DNA of 56,408 nucleotides, taken from Rhodobiaceae bacterium (GTDB lineage Bacteria > Pseudomonadota > Alphaproteobacteria > Rhizobiales > JAKPQE01). Every line of letters begins with the position of its first letter. Within the stretch, counting starts at the first letter, position 1. Positions 27,334 to 36,430 of the stretch are shown in pieces. The translations under genes were made by a program, and so were the position numbers. The DNA is taken from assembly GCA_028278505.1 (NCBI GenBank), contig JANQEG010000016.1:1-56408 (forward strand). The letters are read 5' to 3'. The notes beneath the pieces are model-generated. The model had not been told where the DNA came from and searched no databases. It saw nothing but the letters and a program-made list of their open reading frames with translations.

Positions 27334-27789
27334 ATGAAGAAAGCCAGGGGCTACATGCTCGCCGGCGCGGTTGCGGCGTTCGCGTTGGCGACCGCTTCGC
27401 CGGCGGTGACCGCGGAACTGGAGATCGTCGACGGGGGTATTCCGAAATCGCTGACCGGCAAACCCGGCAATGCCGAAGCGGGCAAGAAGGCGATCATCAA
27501 CCGCAAGCTCGGCAACTGCCTCGCCTGTCACACCCTGTCGACCCTGGCCGATCAGCCGTTCCATGGCGAAATCGGCCCGACGCTCGACGGTGTCGCCGAC
27601 CGCTATGAGGAACCGCAGCTTCGCCTCATCGTGGCGAACGCGAAGGCGGTGTTCGACGGGTCCATGATGCCGGGATTCCTGGTGACCGACGGGTTGAACC
27701 GGGTTGCGAAGAATTTCCAGGGCAAGAGCATTCTCGAACCCGCCCATGTCGAGGACATCGTCGCCTATCTGTTGACGTTGAAGGAGTAG
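27334..27789 (+). CDS. soxX: Sulfur oxidation c-type cytochrome SoxX
   Basis: Monoheme cytochrome subunit of the SoxXA complex, which oxidatively couples thiosulfate to the SoxY cysteine. The 151 residues comprise a signal peptide (YMLAGAVAAFALATASPAVTA) and heme site CLACH (near 66). The likely distal methionine is in SMMPGFLV, and the C-terminal cytochrome helix in VEDIVAYLLTLKE. GGAGGAG precedes the ATG at 27334, which is preferred to an upstream ATG because it places the signal peptide at the N-terminus. First gene of the soxXYZA run. Confidence 0.95.
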   Translation: MKKARGYMLAGAVAAFALATASPAVTAELEIVDGGIPKSLTGKPGNAEAGKKAIINRKLGNCLACHTLSTLADQPFHGEIGPTLDGVADRYEEPQLRLIVANAKAVFDGSMMPGFLVTDGLNRVAKNFQGKSILEPAHVEDIVAYLLTLKE

Positions 27790-27868
27790 GTCGCCGGTAG
27801 CGGCATCGACCTCAGTAAACGGATCGTAACCGGCCATGCCGGTTCACCATTCAAGGAGAGCACCAGCC

Positions 27869-28324
27869 ATGAAAACGGTAAATCGTCGGCACGTGTTGAT
27901 GATCGGCGCCGGAGCCGCAGCACTCGGCCTCGTCGGTCTCGACATCCATCCCGCGCTCGCCGAAGGCAAGGCCGATGAGCTGATCAAGGCCTTCACCGGC
28001 GGCGCCGCGCCGCAGGAAGGGCGCGTCACCATTTCCGCGCCGGAAATCGCCGAAAACGGCAACACGGTTCCGGTGTCCGTCTCGGTCGAAAGCGCCATGT
28101 CCGGCGACGATGTCGTCGAATCCGTGATGCTGGTTGCCGAGGGCAATCCCAATCCCGGCGTCGCCACGTTCAACTTCTCGTCCATGAGCGGCCAGGCCGG
28201 GGCATCGACCCGGATCCGCATGGCGAAGACGCAGCGCATCATCGCCGTGGCCAAGATGAAGGACGGCTCGACCTATATGGGGGCCAAGACCGTCAAGGTG
28301 ACGATCGGCGGCTGCGGCGGCTGA
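27869..28324 (+). CDS. soxY: Sulfur carrier subunit SoxY
   Basis: Carries the sulfur substrate on the cysteine of its swinging C-terminal arm. The product of 151 residues ends in the family's GGCGG motif (IGGCGG). The N-terminus has a twin-arginine signal (MKTVNRRHVLMIGAGAAALG), as expected for SoxYZ export by Tat. AAGGAGAG lies directly upstream of the ATG at 27869. The immunoglobulin-like carrier domain includes VSVSVESAMSGDDVVESVML and AKTQRIIAVAKMKDGS. Confidence 0.96.
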   Translation: MKTVNRRHVLMIGAGAAALGLVGLDIHPALAEGKADELIKAFTGGAAPQEGRVTISAPEIAENGNTVPVSVSVESAMSGDDVVESVMLVAEGNPNPGVATFNFSSMSGQAGASTRIRMAKTQRIIAVAKMKDGSTYMGAKTVKVTIGGCGG

Positions 28325-28362
28325 TTTCGAACGCCAACTGAGGATTGAGAGGGAAGCTTGAA

Positions 28363-28689
28363 ATGGCAGATCCGAAACCGCGCGTGAAAGTGCCGAAGAC
28401 GGCGTCCAAGGGTGATGTCATCACGATCAAGACGCTGATTTCGCACAAGATGGAAACCGGCCTGCGTAAGGGCAAGGACGGCAAGCCGATCCCGCGCAAG
28501 ATCATCAACACCTTTACCTGCGAGTTCAACGGCCAGCAGGTCTTTTCCACCAATCTGGAGCCGGCGGTGTCGGCAAACCCCTATCTCGAATTCAGCGTCA
28601 AGGTGGAAGAATCGGGGACCTTCAAGTTCACCTGGATCGAGGATGACGGTGCCACCTACTCCAAGGAACAGGAGATCACCGTAAACTGA
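28363..28689 (+). CDS. soxZ: Sulfur carrier partner subunit SoxZ
   Basis: Forms the SoxYZ heterodimer and travels to the periplasm with SoxY, having no signal of its own. The 108 residues are typical: PRVKVPKTASKGDVITIKTL, ISHKMETGLRKGKDGKPIPR, and a C-terminal beta-sandwich ending WIEDDGATYSKEQEITVN. ATG at 28363 has GAGAGGGA about ten bases upstream. It starts 38 bases after soxY. Confidence 0.97.
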   Translation: MADPKPRVKVPKTASKGDVITIKTLISHKMETGLRKGKDGKPIPRKIINTFTCEFNGQQVFSTNLEPAVSANPYLEFSVKVEESGTFKFTWIEDDGATYSKEQEITVN

Positions 28690-28754
28690 CGCGGCGGCGT
28701 TCAAATACATAATCCCGTGCGAACCGGCGCAACGGGAAGGGAGGAAACTCTTCC

Positions 28755-29804
28755 ATGAGGAAAACGACATTATCGATCGCGCTCTGTGGCGCTGTCTGCG
28801 TGGTCGCCGCAGCCGCGGTCGTCACCACGACGATCACGCCGCACGCCCAAAGCGGCATGTCGGGCATGCAGGGTATGCAAGGCATGGGCATGCAGGGCAT
28901 GCAGGGCATGGGCGGCATGCAGGGCATGGGTATGTCGGGCATGGGCATGCCGATGACCGGCATGGCGCAGATGCGGGCCATGGGCATGTCGGGCATGGCC
29001 GGAATCACCGGCATGAGCGGCGGCATGGGCATGGGGCTTCCGAGTCTCGAAGGCATCGGCCCGATCACCACCCGCACCAAGGCGCCCGAGGGGCATCCGC
29101 TCGACGAGGTCGTCTCCGGCTTCGAATACCGCACCAAGGACACCCAGGCGCTCGAACTCGACGACTTCCTCAATCCGGGCTTCCTGTGGGTCGAATACGG
29201 TCAGCAGCTGTGGACCACGGTCGACGGCACGGCCGGCAAATCCTGCGCCTCGTGCCACGGTGATCCGGCGTCCATGAAGCCGGTTCGCCCTGCCATGCCG
29301 AAATGGAACGCCAAGAAGAACAAGCCGTTCGCGATGGAAGCGTGGATCAATGAGTGCCGCACCGAGCGCATGGGCGCCAAGCCGTGGAAGTGGGAATCCA
29401 ACGAGATGTTGTCGGCAACCGCGTTCGTCGGCTGGCAGGGCCGCGGCGAGCCCGTCAACATCGACCTCTCGGCCGGCAACATGAAGGCGTGGTGGGAGAA
29501 GGGCAAGGAATTCTACTACACCCGATTCGGCCAGCTCAACATGGCCTGCGCCAACTGCCATGAAGACAATTTCGGCAAGTACATCCGCGCCGACCGGTTG
29601 AGCCAGGGACAGTCCAACGGCTTCCCGACCTACCGGCTGAAATGGCAGGGGCTCGGCTCGTTGCACCGTCGCTTCAAGGGCTGCATGGATCAGATCCGCG
29701 CCACGCCCTATAAGCGCGGGTCCGACGAGTTCACCGCGCTTGAGGTCTACGTCAACTGGCGCGGCACCGGATTGTCGGTCGAAACGCCGGCCGTTCGCCA
29801 GTAA
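28755..29804 (+). CDS. soxA: Diheme cytochrome SoxA with methionine-rich N-terminal extension
   Basis: Catalytic subunit of SoxXA. The 349 residues have two heme sites, SCASCHGD (near 157) and ACANCHED (near 270), so this is the diheme type. The active-site cysteine, which carries a persulfide and ligates heme, is in FKGCMDQIRATPY (near 316); a further Cys is in NECRTERM. After the signal peptide (ending near 31), residues 34-93 form a repeat of GM, QGM and SGM units with about 21 methionines in 60 residues, coded by a tandem DNA repeat at 28855-29035. This stretch is not part of SoxA as usually described and could bind copper or act as a flexible linker. The remaining domain is of normal size. 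Confidence 0.95.
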   Translation: MRKTTLSIALCGAVCVVAAAAVVTTTITPHAQSGMSGMQGMQGMGMQGMQGMGGMQGMGMSGMGMPMTGMAQMRAMGMSGMAGITGMSGGMGMGLPSLEGIGPITTRTKAPEGHPLDEVVSGFEYRTKDTQALELDDFLNPGFLWVEYGQQLWTTVDGTAGKSCASCHGDPASMKPVRPAMPKWNAKKNKPFAMEAWINECRTERMGAKPWKWESNEMLSATAFVGWQGRGEPVNIDLSAGNMKAWWEKGKEFYYTRFGQLNMACANCHEDNFGKYIRADRLSQGQSNGFPTYRLKWQGLGSLHRRFKGCMDQIRATPYKRGSDEFTALEVYVNWRGTGLSVETPAVRQ

Positions 29805-29817
29805 TCACCTGAGACCG

Positions 29818-29846
29818 GGGCGGGCTCTGCAAAGCCCGCCCTTTTT
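29818..29846 (+). terminator. Rho-independent terminator between soxA and soxB
   Basis: GGGCGGGCT (29818-29826), a six-base loop, AGCCCGCCC (29833-29841), then TTTTT (29842-29846). Perfect 9-base GC-rich stem followed by a T-tract, 14 bases after the soxA stop. It should end most soxXYZA transcripts before soxB. Confidence 0.9.
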
Positions 29847-29949
29847 CTTCGGGGCCCTGACCGGACCACGGCCGTGGAGCGGCAAGGTTGACTATGGCCC
29901 GCCGCGGCAGCGATTGCGCGGACGTGACCCAGAAGAAGGTTTTTTAGAA

Positions 29950-31644
29950 ATGCTGTCTCGCCGCGATTTCTTGCAGGTGGCGCTGGCCGCGAGCGCGCTC
30001 ACCGGTTTCTCGGGCGTCGGACAGTGGGCGCGGGTCGCCGCCCAGCAGAGCCTGACTGAGGCCGACCTGCTCGCCTTCGAACCGCTCGGCAACGTCACGC
30101 TGCTGCACATCACCGACATCCACGCCCAGGTGAAGCCGGTCTATTTCCGCGAGCCCTCCGTCAATCTCGGCATCGGCGAGGTCGAAGGCCTGCCGCCGCA
30201 CATCACCGGCGCCGATTTCCTCGCCCGCTTCGGCATCGATGCCGGCTCGCCGATGGCCTATGCGCTGACCTCGGAAGATTTCGCGGCGCTGGCGAATTCC
30301 TATGGCCGCGTCGGCGGCGTCGACCGCATCGCCACCATCCTGAAGGCGGTCCGCGCCGAACGGCCGGAGAACACGCTCTTTCTCGACGGCGGCGACACCT
30401 GGCAGGGTTCCTATACCTCGTTCCAGTCGAACGGCCAGGACATGGTCGACATCATGACCGCGCTCGGCACCGACGCCATGACCGCGCATTGGGAGTTCAC
30501 CTTCGGCGAGGACCGCGTCGGCGAGATCGTCGACGGGCTCGACTTCGCCTTCCTCGCCGGCAATGTCCGCGACACCGAATGGGAGGAGCCGGCGTTCGAG
30601 CCGATCGCCTATTTCGACCGCGGCGGCGCCAAGATCGCCGTCATCGGCCAGGCCTTCCCCTATACGCCGGTGGCCAATCCGCGCTGGAAGATTCCGAAAT
30701 GGTCGTTCGGCATCCGCGAGGACGACGTCCAGGCCCATATCGACACCGCCCGCGGCGCCGGCGCCGATCTCGTCGTGCTCCTTTCCCATAACGGCTTCGA
30801 CGTCGACCGCAAGCTCGCCGGCCGCGTCACCGGCCTTGATGTCATCCTCACCGGCCACACCCATGATGCGCTGCCGGTGGCGATCGAGGTGGGCAAGACG
30901 CTGCTCATCGCCTCCGGCTCGAACGGCAAGTTCGTCTCCCGCCTCGATCTCGACGTGCGCGACGGCGCCGTCCACGGCTATCGCTACCGGCTGATCCCGG
31001 TCTTTGCCGACGTGATCGCGCCCGATCCCGAGATCGCCGCCCTTATCGACAAGATCCGGGCGCCGCACGAGGCCGAGCTTTCGCGCGTGCTCGGCCGCAG
31101 CGAATCGCTGCTCTACCGCCGCGGCAATTTCAACGGCACCTTCGACGACCTGATCTGCCAGGCGCTGCTGGAGGAACGCGACGCAGAGATCGCGCTGTCG
31201 CCCGGTTTCCGCTGGGGCACTTCGGTGATGCCCGGCCAGGACATCACCGTCGAGGACGTTCACAACGCCACCTCGATGACCTATCCGGAAGCCTACCGCA
31301 CCGAGATGACCGGCAAGCTCCTGCACGACATCCTGGAAGACGTCGCCGACAATCTGTTCAATCCCGATCCCTATTATCAGCAGGGCGGCGACATGGTCCG
31401 CGTCGGCGGCATCGGCTACACGATCGACCCGTCGAAGGCGATCGGCAGCCGCATCACCGACATCACGCTGTTGAAATCGGGCGAAAAGGTCGCGCCGGAA
31501 AAGGCCTATGTGGTCGCCGGCTGGGCCAGCGTCAACGAAGGCACCGAGGGTCCGCCGATCTGGGACGTGGTGGCGAACCATCTGACGAAACACGGCACGG
31601 TCAACATTCAGCCCGACCGCGCCGTGAAGGTGATCGGCGGTTGA
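29950..31644 (+). CDS. soxB: Thiosulfohydrolase SoxB
   Basis: Periplasmic dimanganese enzyme that hydrolyses sulfate from the SoxY-bound sulfonate. The 564 residues start with a twin-arginine signal (MLSRRDFLQVALAASALTG). Metal-ligand motifs of the 5'-nucleotidase/metallophosphoesterase fold are LLHITDIHAQ, LFLDGGDTWQGS, LLSHNGFDVD and LTGHTHDALP. The C-terminal domain carries RRGNFNGTFDDLICQALLEE. The ATG at 29950 has AAGAAGG about ten bases upstream; a longer frame from the soxA tail would misplace the signal. A terminator separates it from soxA, so a separate promoter in 29847-29949 or read-through is required. Confidence 0.96.
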   Translation: MLSRRDFLQVALAASALTGFSGVGQWARVAAQQSLTEADLLAFEPLGNVTLLHITDIHAQVKPVYFREPSVNLGIGEVEGLPPHITGADFLARFGIDAGSPMAYALTSEDFAALANSYGRVGGVDRIATILKAVRAERPENTLFLDGGDTWQGSYTSFQSNGQDMVDIMTALGTDAMTAHWEFTFGEDRVGEIVDGLDFAFLAGNVRDTEWEEPAFEPIAYFDRGGAKIAVIGQAFPYTPVANPRWKIPKWSFGIREDDVQAHIDTARGAGADLVVLLSHNGFDVDRKLAGRVTGLDVILTGHTHDALPVAIEVGKTLLIASGSNGKFVSRLDLDVRDGAVHGYRYRLIPVFADVIAPDPEIAALIDKIRAPHEAELSRVLGRSESLLYRRGNFNGTFDDLICQALLEERDAEIALSPGFRWGTSVMPGQDITVEDVHNATSMTYPEAYRTEMTGKLLHDILEDVADNLFNPDPYYQQGGDMVRVGGIGYTIDPSKAIGSRITDITLLKSGEKVAPEKAYVVAGWASVNEGTEGPPIWDVVANHLTKHGTVNIQPDRAVKVIGG

Positions 31645-31818
31645 CGGCGGGCCGAAACCCATTGATTGCCAAACGCGGGCATGCGCCATGATGAAATGTC
31701 ATGAAACCGCACTAAATATGTCGGCACCGTCTGTCGGCAGTCGGGACAGGCCGCGACGTTCTGGTTGCCTGCGCCCGGTGCGTCCGGTGCGCGTAAACGG
31801 GGAAGTGATTTTGGGGCG

Positions 31819-32790
31819 ATGCGGATAGCGACCTTCAATCTGGAATCGCTCGGCGGCGATCGCCTCGATGAGGAGAAGCTGGACAGCCGCCTCGCCGTGC
31901 TGCGGCCGCGGATCGCCGCGCTCAAGGCCGATGTGCTGTGCCTGCAGGAGGTCAACGGCCAGAAGCCCCATGGTGGAGGTCCGCGCAATCTCGAAGCGCT
32001 CGACCGCCTGCTCGAAGGCATGCCGGAAGCCGAATTCTATCGCGCCTCGACCACCAATACCCGGACCGGCGGCGTCGGCGACCAGCACAATCTCGTCGTG
32101 CTGTCGCGCTGGCCGCTGCGCGAGGTCCACGAGATCCACCATGATTTCGTCGATGCGCCGCGCTGGCGCCGCGATACCGCGATCCCCGCCGACACCGATC
32201 CCTACCGGATCGAGTGGGACCGGCCGATCCTTTACCTTTCGATCGACCTTCCCGAAGAGCGCTCGCTGCACGTCTTCGACGTTCACTTCCGCGCCCCGCT
32301 CGCCGCCCCGGTGCCGGGCCAGAAGCTGTCGGCGCAGGAATGGAAGACCGTTTCCGGCTGGGCCGAGGGCTATTTCGTCGCCACCATGAAGCGCATCGGC
32401 CAGGCGCTCGAACTGCGGCTTTCGGTCGACCGGCTGATCGACGCGGAGAAGCAGCCGCTGGTCGCCGTCGCCGGCGATTTCAATGCCGAGCGTTTCGAAT
32501 CGGCGCTGCGGATCGCCGTCGCCGATGTCGAGGATACCGGCAATGCCAGCCTCGGCCCCTATCGCCTGACCCCGGTCGAGCGAAACCTGCCGGAGGGGGA
32601 CCGCTATACCGTGCTCCACCATGGCCGCCCGCTGATGCTCGACCATATCCTGGTCAGTCCGAGCCTTTACGATCGGCTGACGGCGGTCACCGTCCATAAT
32701 ACCGGCCTGGCCGACGAGGCGGACGACGCCGAAAAGGGGCCCGGCCCGATCGGTTCGTTCCACGCCCCGCTCGTCGCCACCTTCGAGTGA
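31819..32790 (+). CDS. Endonuclease/exonuclease/phosphatase-family protein
   Basis: Member of the EEP (DNase I-like) fold. The 323 residues begin MRIATFNLESLGGD, the family's N-terminal strand with Asn. LCLQEVNGQ holds the metal-binding Glu, VDVHFRAPL-like VFDVHFRAP follows, VAVAGDFNAE (near 223) holds catalytic Asp and Asn, and the end carries MLDHILVSPSL and SFHAPLVATFE with the catalytic Asp-His. The substrate could be DNA, RNA or a phosphoester and cannot be fixed from sequence. No signal peptide, so it is probably cytosolic. It follows soxB by 174 bases but is more likely an independent housekeeping gene. Confidence 0.85.
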   Translation: MRIATFNLESLGGDRLDEEKLDSRLAVLRPRIAALKADVLCLQEVNGQKPHGGGPRNLEALDRLLEGMPEAEFYRASTTNTRTGGVGDQHNLVVLSRWPLREVHEIHHDFVDAPRWRRDTAIPADTDPYRIEWDRPILYLSIDLPEERSLHVFDVHFRAPLAAPVPGQKLSAQEWKTVSGWAEGYFVATMKRIGQALELRLSVDRLIDAEKQPLVAVAGDFNAERFESALRIAVADVEDTGNASLGPYRLTPVERNLPEGDRYTVLHHGRPLMLDHILVSPSLYDRLTAVTVHNTGLADEADDAEKGPGPIGSFHAPLVATFE

Positions 32791-32927
32791 TTTCAGGCCC
32801 CGATACTCTGGCGAGAGCCTTTCGCCATTGCCTGTGGTCGCAACGCTGATACACTTGCCCCAACGTTGAACGCGAAAAGCAGGCCGCGGCGCTTGCAGCC
32901 GCCCGTTGCCGAACCGGCGAACGGGAT

Positions 32928-34325
32928 GTGCGCGAGCGAACCAAGCGGTCGATAGGGATTACGCCGTTGAGCGATTTACCGGACGGCCCGCCGGGTGCCG
33001 GCGCCGTGGACTCCGAGTCTGATCGAGCGGAAAACCCGCCCGCCGAGAGGGCGCCGGGGCGGCGGCGGTCGCGTCGCCGCCGCAGATCCAGCCGGCCGCC
33101 GACACATCAGGGGGCGAACGCGGCCGACGGCGGCGCCGCAGCGGCCACGGCTTCTGAGTCCAATGCGCCGCAGCCGCAGCCGCAGGCGCGCGAAAACGCC
33201 GGTCCGGCAACGCCCGACGGGCACGAGCATCGCCACCCGCATCAGATCCGCCGGAAGCCGCGGCCGTTCCGCGCCGATGCGCCCGTCTACGCCGCCCTCG
33301 ACCTCGGCACCAACAATTGCCGGCTGTTGATGGCGACGCCGCTGTCGCATGGCCGGTTTCGCGTGGTCGACGCGTTTTCGCGCATCATCCGCCTCGGTGA
33401 GGGCATTTCGCGCACCGGCCGGCTCACCGATCCGGCGATGGAACGGGCGATCGAGGCGCTCGCCGTCTGCCGCGGCAAGCTCGACGGCCGCACCGTGACC
33501 AGATCGCGGCTGATCGCGACCGAGGCCTGCCGCGCGGCGGAAAACGGCGGTGAGTTTCTGAACCGGGTCGAAACCGAGACCGGTCTGCGCCTCGAAGTCG
33601 TCGACCGCAGCACCGAAGCCCGGCTGGCGGTTTCCGGCTGCGCCTCGCTCGTTCACCCGGACGCCGACGGCGTCATCCTGTTCGATATCGGCGGCGGCTC
33701 TTCCGAACTCGTCTGGCTCGATTTCCGCCGCAGTCCGCGCCGGCGCCGGTTCTTTCTCGCCGAACACATCCGCGCCTGGACATCGCTGCCGATCGGCGTC
33801 GTCAGCCTGTCGGAGCACCATGGCGGCGTCCATGTCACGCCGCCGGTTTTCGAAAGCATGGTGGCCGAGGTGCGGACCCTGCTCCGCGAGTTTCCCGAGC
33901 GCAGCGCCCTCGACAGCCTGCTTCGAAAAGGCCATGTCCATCTGCTCGGCACCTCGGGCACGGTGACGACCCTGTCCGGCGTCCATCTGGGGCTTGAGCG
34001 CTACGACCGGCGACGGGTCGACGGCATGTGGATGAACGCCGGCGAGGTCGACCAGATGATCCGCCTGTTGTTGTCGATGAGCTATGACGAACGGGTCGCC
34101 AGCCCCTGCATCGGCGCCGAGCGCGCCGATCTGGTGCTCGCCGGCTGCGCCATCCTCGAGGCGGTCCGCCGCGAATGGCCCTGCGAAAGGCTGCGGGTCG
34201 CCGATCGCGGCCTGCGCGAGGGCATTCTGACCGAACTGATGATCGCCGACGGCGCCTGGGCCGAAGGCCGGAACCGCCGCCGCAAGCGCCGGCGCCGGCC
34301 TCAGCCGGCCGCGACCGATGGCTGA
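32928..34325 (+). CDS. Ppx/GppA family phosphatase with Arg/Pro-rich N-terminal extension
   Basis: Exopolyphosphatase / pppGpp phosphohydrolase family (ASKHA fold), linking polyphosphate and stringent response. The catalytic domain starts near residue 120 ([14 protein letters not shown]) and contains [30 protein letters not shown] and [15 protein letters not shown]. The first about 115 residues are low-complexity, rich in R, P, A and Q ([15 protein letters not shown]), and absent from short GppA proteins. Such tails are common in rhizobial homologues, and an internal start cannot be excluded. It overlaps rlmE by eight bases, so the two form an operon. Confidence 0.92.
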   Translation: MRERTKRSIGITPLSDLPDGPPGAGAVDSESDRAENPPAERAPGRRRSRRRRRSSRPPTHQGANAADGGAAAATASESNAPQPQPQARENAGPATPDGHEHRHPHQIRRKPRPFRADAPVYAALDLGTNNCRLLMATPLSHGRFRVVDAFSRIIRLGEGISRTGRLTDPAMERAIEALAVCRGKLDGRTVTRSRLIATEACRAAENGGEFLNRVETETGLRLEVVDRSTEARLAVSGCASLVHPDADGVILFDIGGGSSELVWLDFRRSPRRRRFFLAEHIRAWTSLPIGVVSLSEHHGGVHVTPPVFESMVAEVRTLLREFPERSALDSLLRKGHVHLLGTSGTVTTLSGVHLGLERYDRRRVDGMWMNAGEVDQMIRLLLSMSYDERVASPCIGAERADLVLAGCAILEAVRREWPCERLRVADRGLREGILTELMIADGAWAEGRNRRRKRRRRPQPAATDG

Positions 34326-35037
34326 GCGCTCCGGCCGGGGGCCCGGCAGGCACGGCCTCAAGGTCCGGGTCAAGACCGCCAAGAAGCGCTCCGCCGCCTC
34401 GACCCGCTGGCTGCAGCGCCAGCTCAACGACCCCTATGTCGCCCGCGCCCGGCAGGAAGGCTGGCGCTCACGCGCCGCCTACAAGCTCGCCGAAATCGAC
34501 GACCGCCACGGCCTTTTGCGCCAAGGCGCCCGCATCGTCGACCTCGGCGCCGCCCCCGGCGGCTGGTCGCAACTCGCCGCCGAGCGCACCGGATCAACCG
34601 ACGAGGCGCCGCTGATCGCCGCCATCGACATCCTGCCCATGGACCCGATCCCCGGCGTTGTCATCCTGGAAAAGGACATTTTGGACGACGACGCCCCGGC
34701 CGCCCTCATCGCCGCAATCGGCGGCCACGCGCCCGACATCGTGCTTTCCGACATGGCGGCGCCGACCACCGGCCACCGCAAGACCGACCATCTGCGCACC
34801 ACGCATCTGTTCGAGGTCGCCGCCGCCTTCGCCCGCGACGTGCTCGCCCCGGGCGGCACGCTGCTCGCCAAGGTCTTCCGCGGCGGCACCGAACGGGCGC
34901 TGCTCAACGAACTGAAGCGGGACTATATGAAGGTCGTGCACGTCAAGCCGCCGGCGAGCCGGGCGGAGAGCCCCGAGCTCTACGTGCTGGCGACCGGCTT
35001 TCGCGGCCGTGACGATCGATCCGAAGACAACGAATGA
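34318..35037 (+). CDS. rlmE: 23S rRNA (uridine-2'-O)-methyltransferase RlmE
   Basis: SAM-dependent methyltransferase (FtsJ/RrmJ) acting on U2552 of 23S rRNA. The 239 residues have the N-terminal lysine of the K-D-K-E tetrad in [12 protein letters not shown] (near 56), the SAM-binding loop [13 protein letters not shown] (near 75), Asp in [15 protein letters not shown] (near 144), Lys in [12 protein letters not shown] and Glu in [15 protein letters not shown]. It overlaps the preceding ppx/gppA gene, a pairing usual in alphaproteobacteria. Its stop directly abuts the convergent hbd stop. Confidence 0.96.
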   Translation: MAERSGRGPGRHGLKVRVKTAKKRSAASTRWLQRQLNDPYVARARQEGWRSRAAYKLAEIDDRHGLLRQGARIVDLGAAPGGWSQLAAERTGSTDEAPLIAAIDILPMDPIPGVVILEKDILDDDAPAALIAAIGGHAPDIVLSDMAAPTTGHRKTDHLRTTHLFEVAAAFARDVLAPGGTLLAKVFRGGTERALLNELKRDYMKVVHVKPPASRAESPELYVLATGFRGRDDRSEDNE

Positions 35038-35913
35038 TCAGCGCGTCGGGACCGGGGTCTCGCCGCGATAGTCGTAGAAGCCGCGATTGGTCTTGCGGCC
35101 GAGCCAGCCGGCTTCGACATATTTCACCAGCAGCGGACACGGCCGGTACTTTGAATCCGCAAGCCCGTCATAGAGCACCTGCATCACCGACAGACAGGTG
35201 TCGAGGCCGATGAAATCGGCAAGCTGCAGCGGCCCCATCGGATGGTTGGCGCCGAGCTTCATGGCGGTGTCGATCGCCTCGACCGAGCCGACGCCCTCAT
35301 AGAGCGTATAGACCGCCTCGTTGATCATCGGCAGCAGGATGCGGTTGACCATGAAAGCGGGGAAATCCTCGGCGACGGCGCTGGTCTTGCCGATCCGCGC
35401 CACATAGGCCTTGGCGACCTCGAAGGTGTCGTCTTCGGTGGCAATGCCGCGAATGATCTCGACCAGTTCCATCACCGGCACCGGATTCATGAAATGAATG
35501 CCGATGAACCGCTCCGGCCGGTCGGTGATCGAGGCGAGCCGGGTGATCGAGATCGACGAGGTGTTGGAGGCTAGAACCGTGTCGGCGCCGATCGCCGGGA
35601 CCAGCGAGGTGAAGATCTTGCGCTTGACCGCCTCATCCTCGGTCGCCGATTCGATGATCAGATCGGCCACGCCGAGATCGGTGATGTTCGGGGTGGTGGA
35701 GATGCGCGCCATTGCCGCGTCGCGGTCGGCTTCGCTGATCTTGCCGGAGGCGACCTGCCGCGCGGTGTTCTTCTCGATCGTCTTCAGCGCCTTCTCGAGC
35801 CGGTCGTCGGACATGTCGTTGAGGATCACGTCATATCCGGCCATGGCCGAAACGTGCGCGATACCGTTGCCCATCTGGCCGGCGCCGACGATGCCGATCT
35901 TGCCGATCTCCAT
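35038..35913 (-). CDS. hbd: 3-hydroxybutyryl-CoA dehydrogenase
   Basis: NAD(P)-dependent enzyme of fatty-acid or poly-hydroxybutyrate related metabolism, interconverting 3-hydroxybutyryl-CoA and acetoacetyl-CoA. The 291 residues start IGKIGIVGAGQMGNGIA (dinucleotide-binding GxGxMG). SNTSSISITRLA, the catalytic His in GIHFMNPVPVMELVE (near 138) and the C-terminal domain (FMVNRILLPMINEAV, NHPMGPLQLADFIGLD) follow. ATG at 35913 has GGGAG upstream. It is on the same strand as etfB-etfA, which lie upstream in the usual order, but a 517-base gap with a repeat intervenes. Confidence 0.95.
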   Translation of the reverse strand: MEIGKIGIVGAGQMGNGIAHVSAMAGYDVILNDMSDDRLEKALKTIEKNTARQVASGKISEADRDAAMARISTTPNITDLGVADLIIESATEDEAVKRKIFTSLVPAIGADTVLASNTSSISITRLASITDRPERFIGIHFMNPVPVMELVEIIRGIATEDDTFEVAKAYVARIGKTSAVAEDFPAFMVNRILLPMINEAVYTLYEGVGSVEAIDTAMKLGANHPMGPLQLADFIGLDTCLSVMQVLYDGLADSKYRPCPLLVKYVEAGWLGRKTNRGFYDYRGETPVPTR

Positions 35914-36204
35914 TGAAATACTCCCGTCCAGAGCGTCCCGTGGCGAAAACGAAAAACCGATTTCCCTACGATGTGGCCAATACCGGACGACCGTCGGTCC
36001 GGACAAATCCTGGGGCACCGGACACCCTGCCCGCAGTGATCGGCGCACACTACGCCGCCATCATGCTGCAGCGCAAGAGGGAAGCGGGCAACAGCCTTCA
36101 AAGGCACATCAAAACGGCAAAACGCCACCCGAAAGGGTGGCGCTCACACACCACGACACAACAGGATATTTCCGTCCTGCCGGTCATGTCCTGGTTCAGG
36201 CATT

Positions 36205-36362
36205 TTGGGATCGTTTCGATCCCTCCTCCGTCGTCGTTGCCCGCGCCCAAGCGGGCAATCCAATGGCCTTTCGGCGCTTAGAAGCGCTTGAGTTCTTTCA
36301 CCACTGCGTTGGCAAGTTGACGGGCCAATGGACCACCCGGATAAACCGGGTGGTGACAAAGG
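36205..36362. repeat. About 150-base intergenic repeat (family A), copy 2
   Basis: Second copy of the element at 22905-23060: CTCCTCCGTCGTCGTTGCCC, GCGGGCAATCCAATGGCC, and the hairpin ACCACCCGG-ATAAA-CCGGGTGGT (36332-36354), followed by a GGAGAG tail. It occupies the 35914-36430 gap between hbd and etfA. The rest of the gap (35914-36204) shows no gene or known signal. Confidence 0.75.
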
Positions 36363-36430
36363 AGAGGTTGGGTGGTGACATTTGTGGCGTGTAGTGTGGA
36401 CGGCGCTTTCATTGCTTCAATAAGTGGAGG

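Noticed and set aside
26521-27837. Long minus-strand open frame across soxW and soxX
   Set aside because: It covers two well-supported sox genes on the other strand and shows no domain of its own.
28854-29036. Met-rich part of SoxA considered a frameshift or sequencing artefact
   Set aside because: The reading frame stays open from a normal signal peptide through both heme sites, and other frames give no better SoxA N-terminus.
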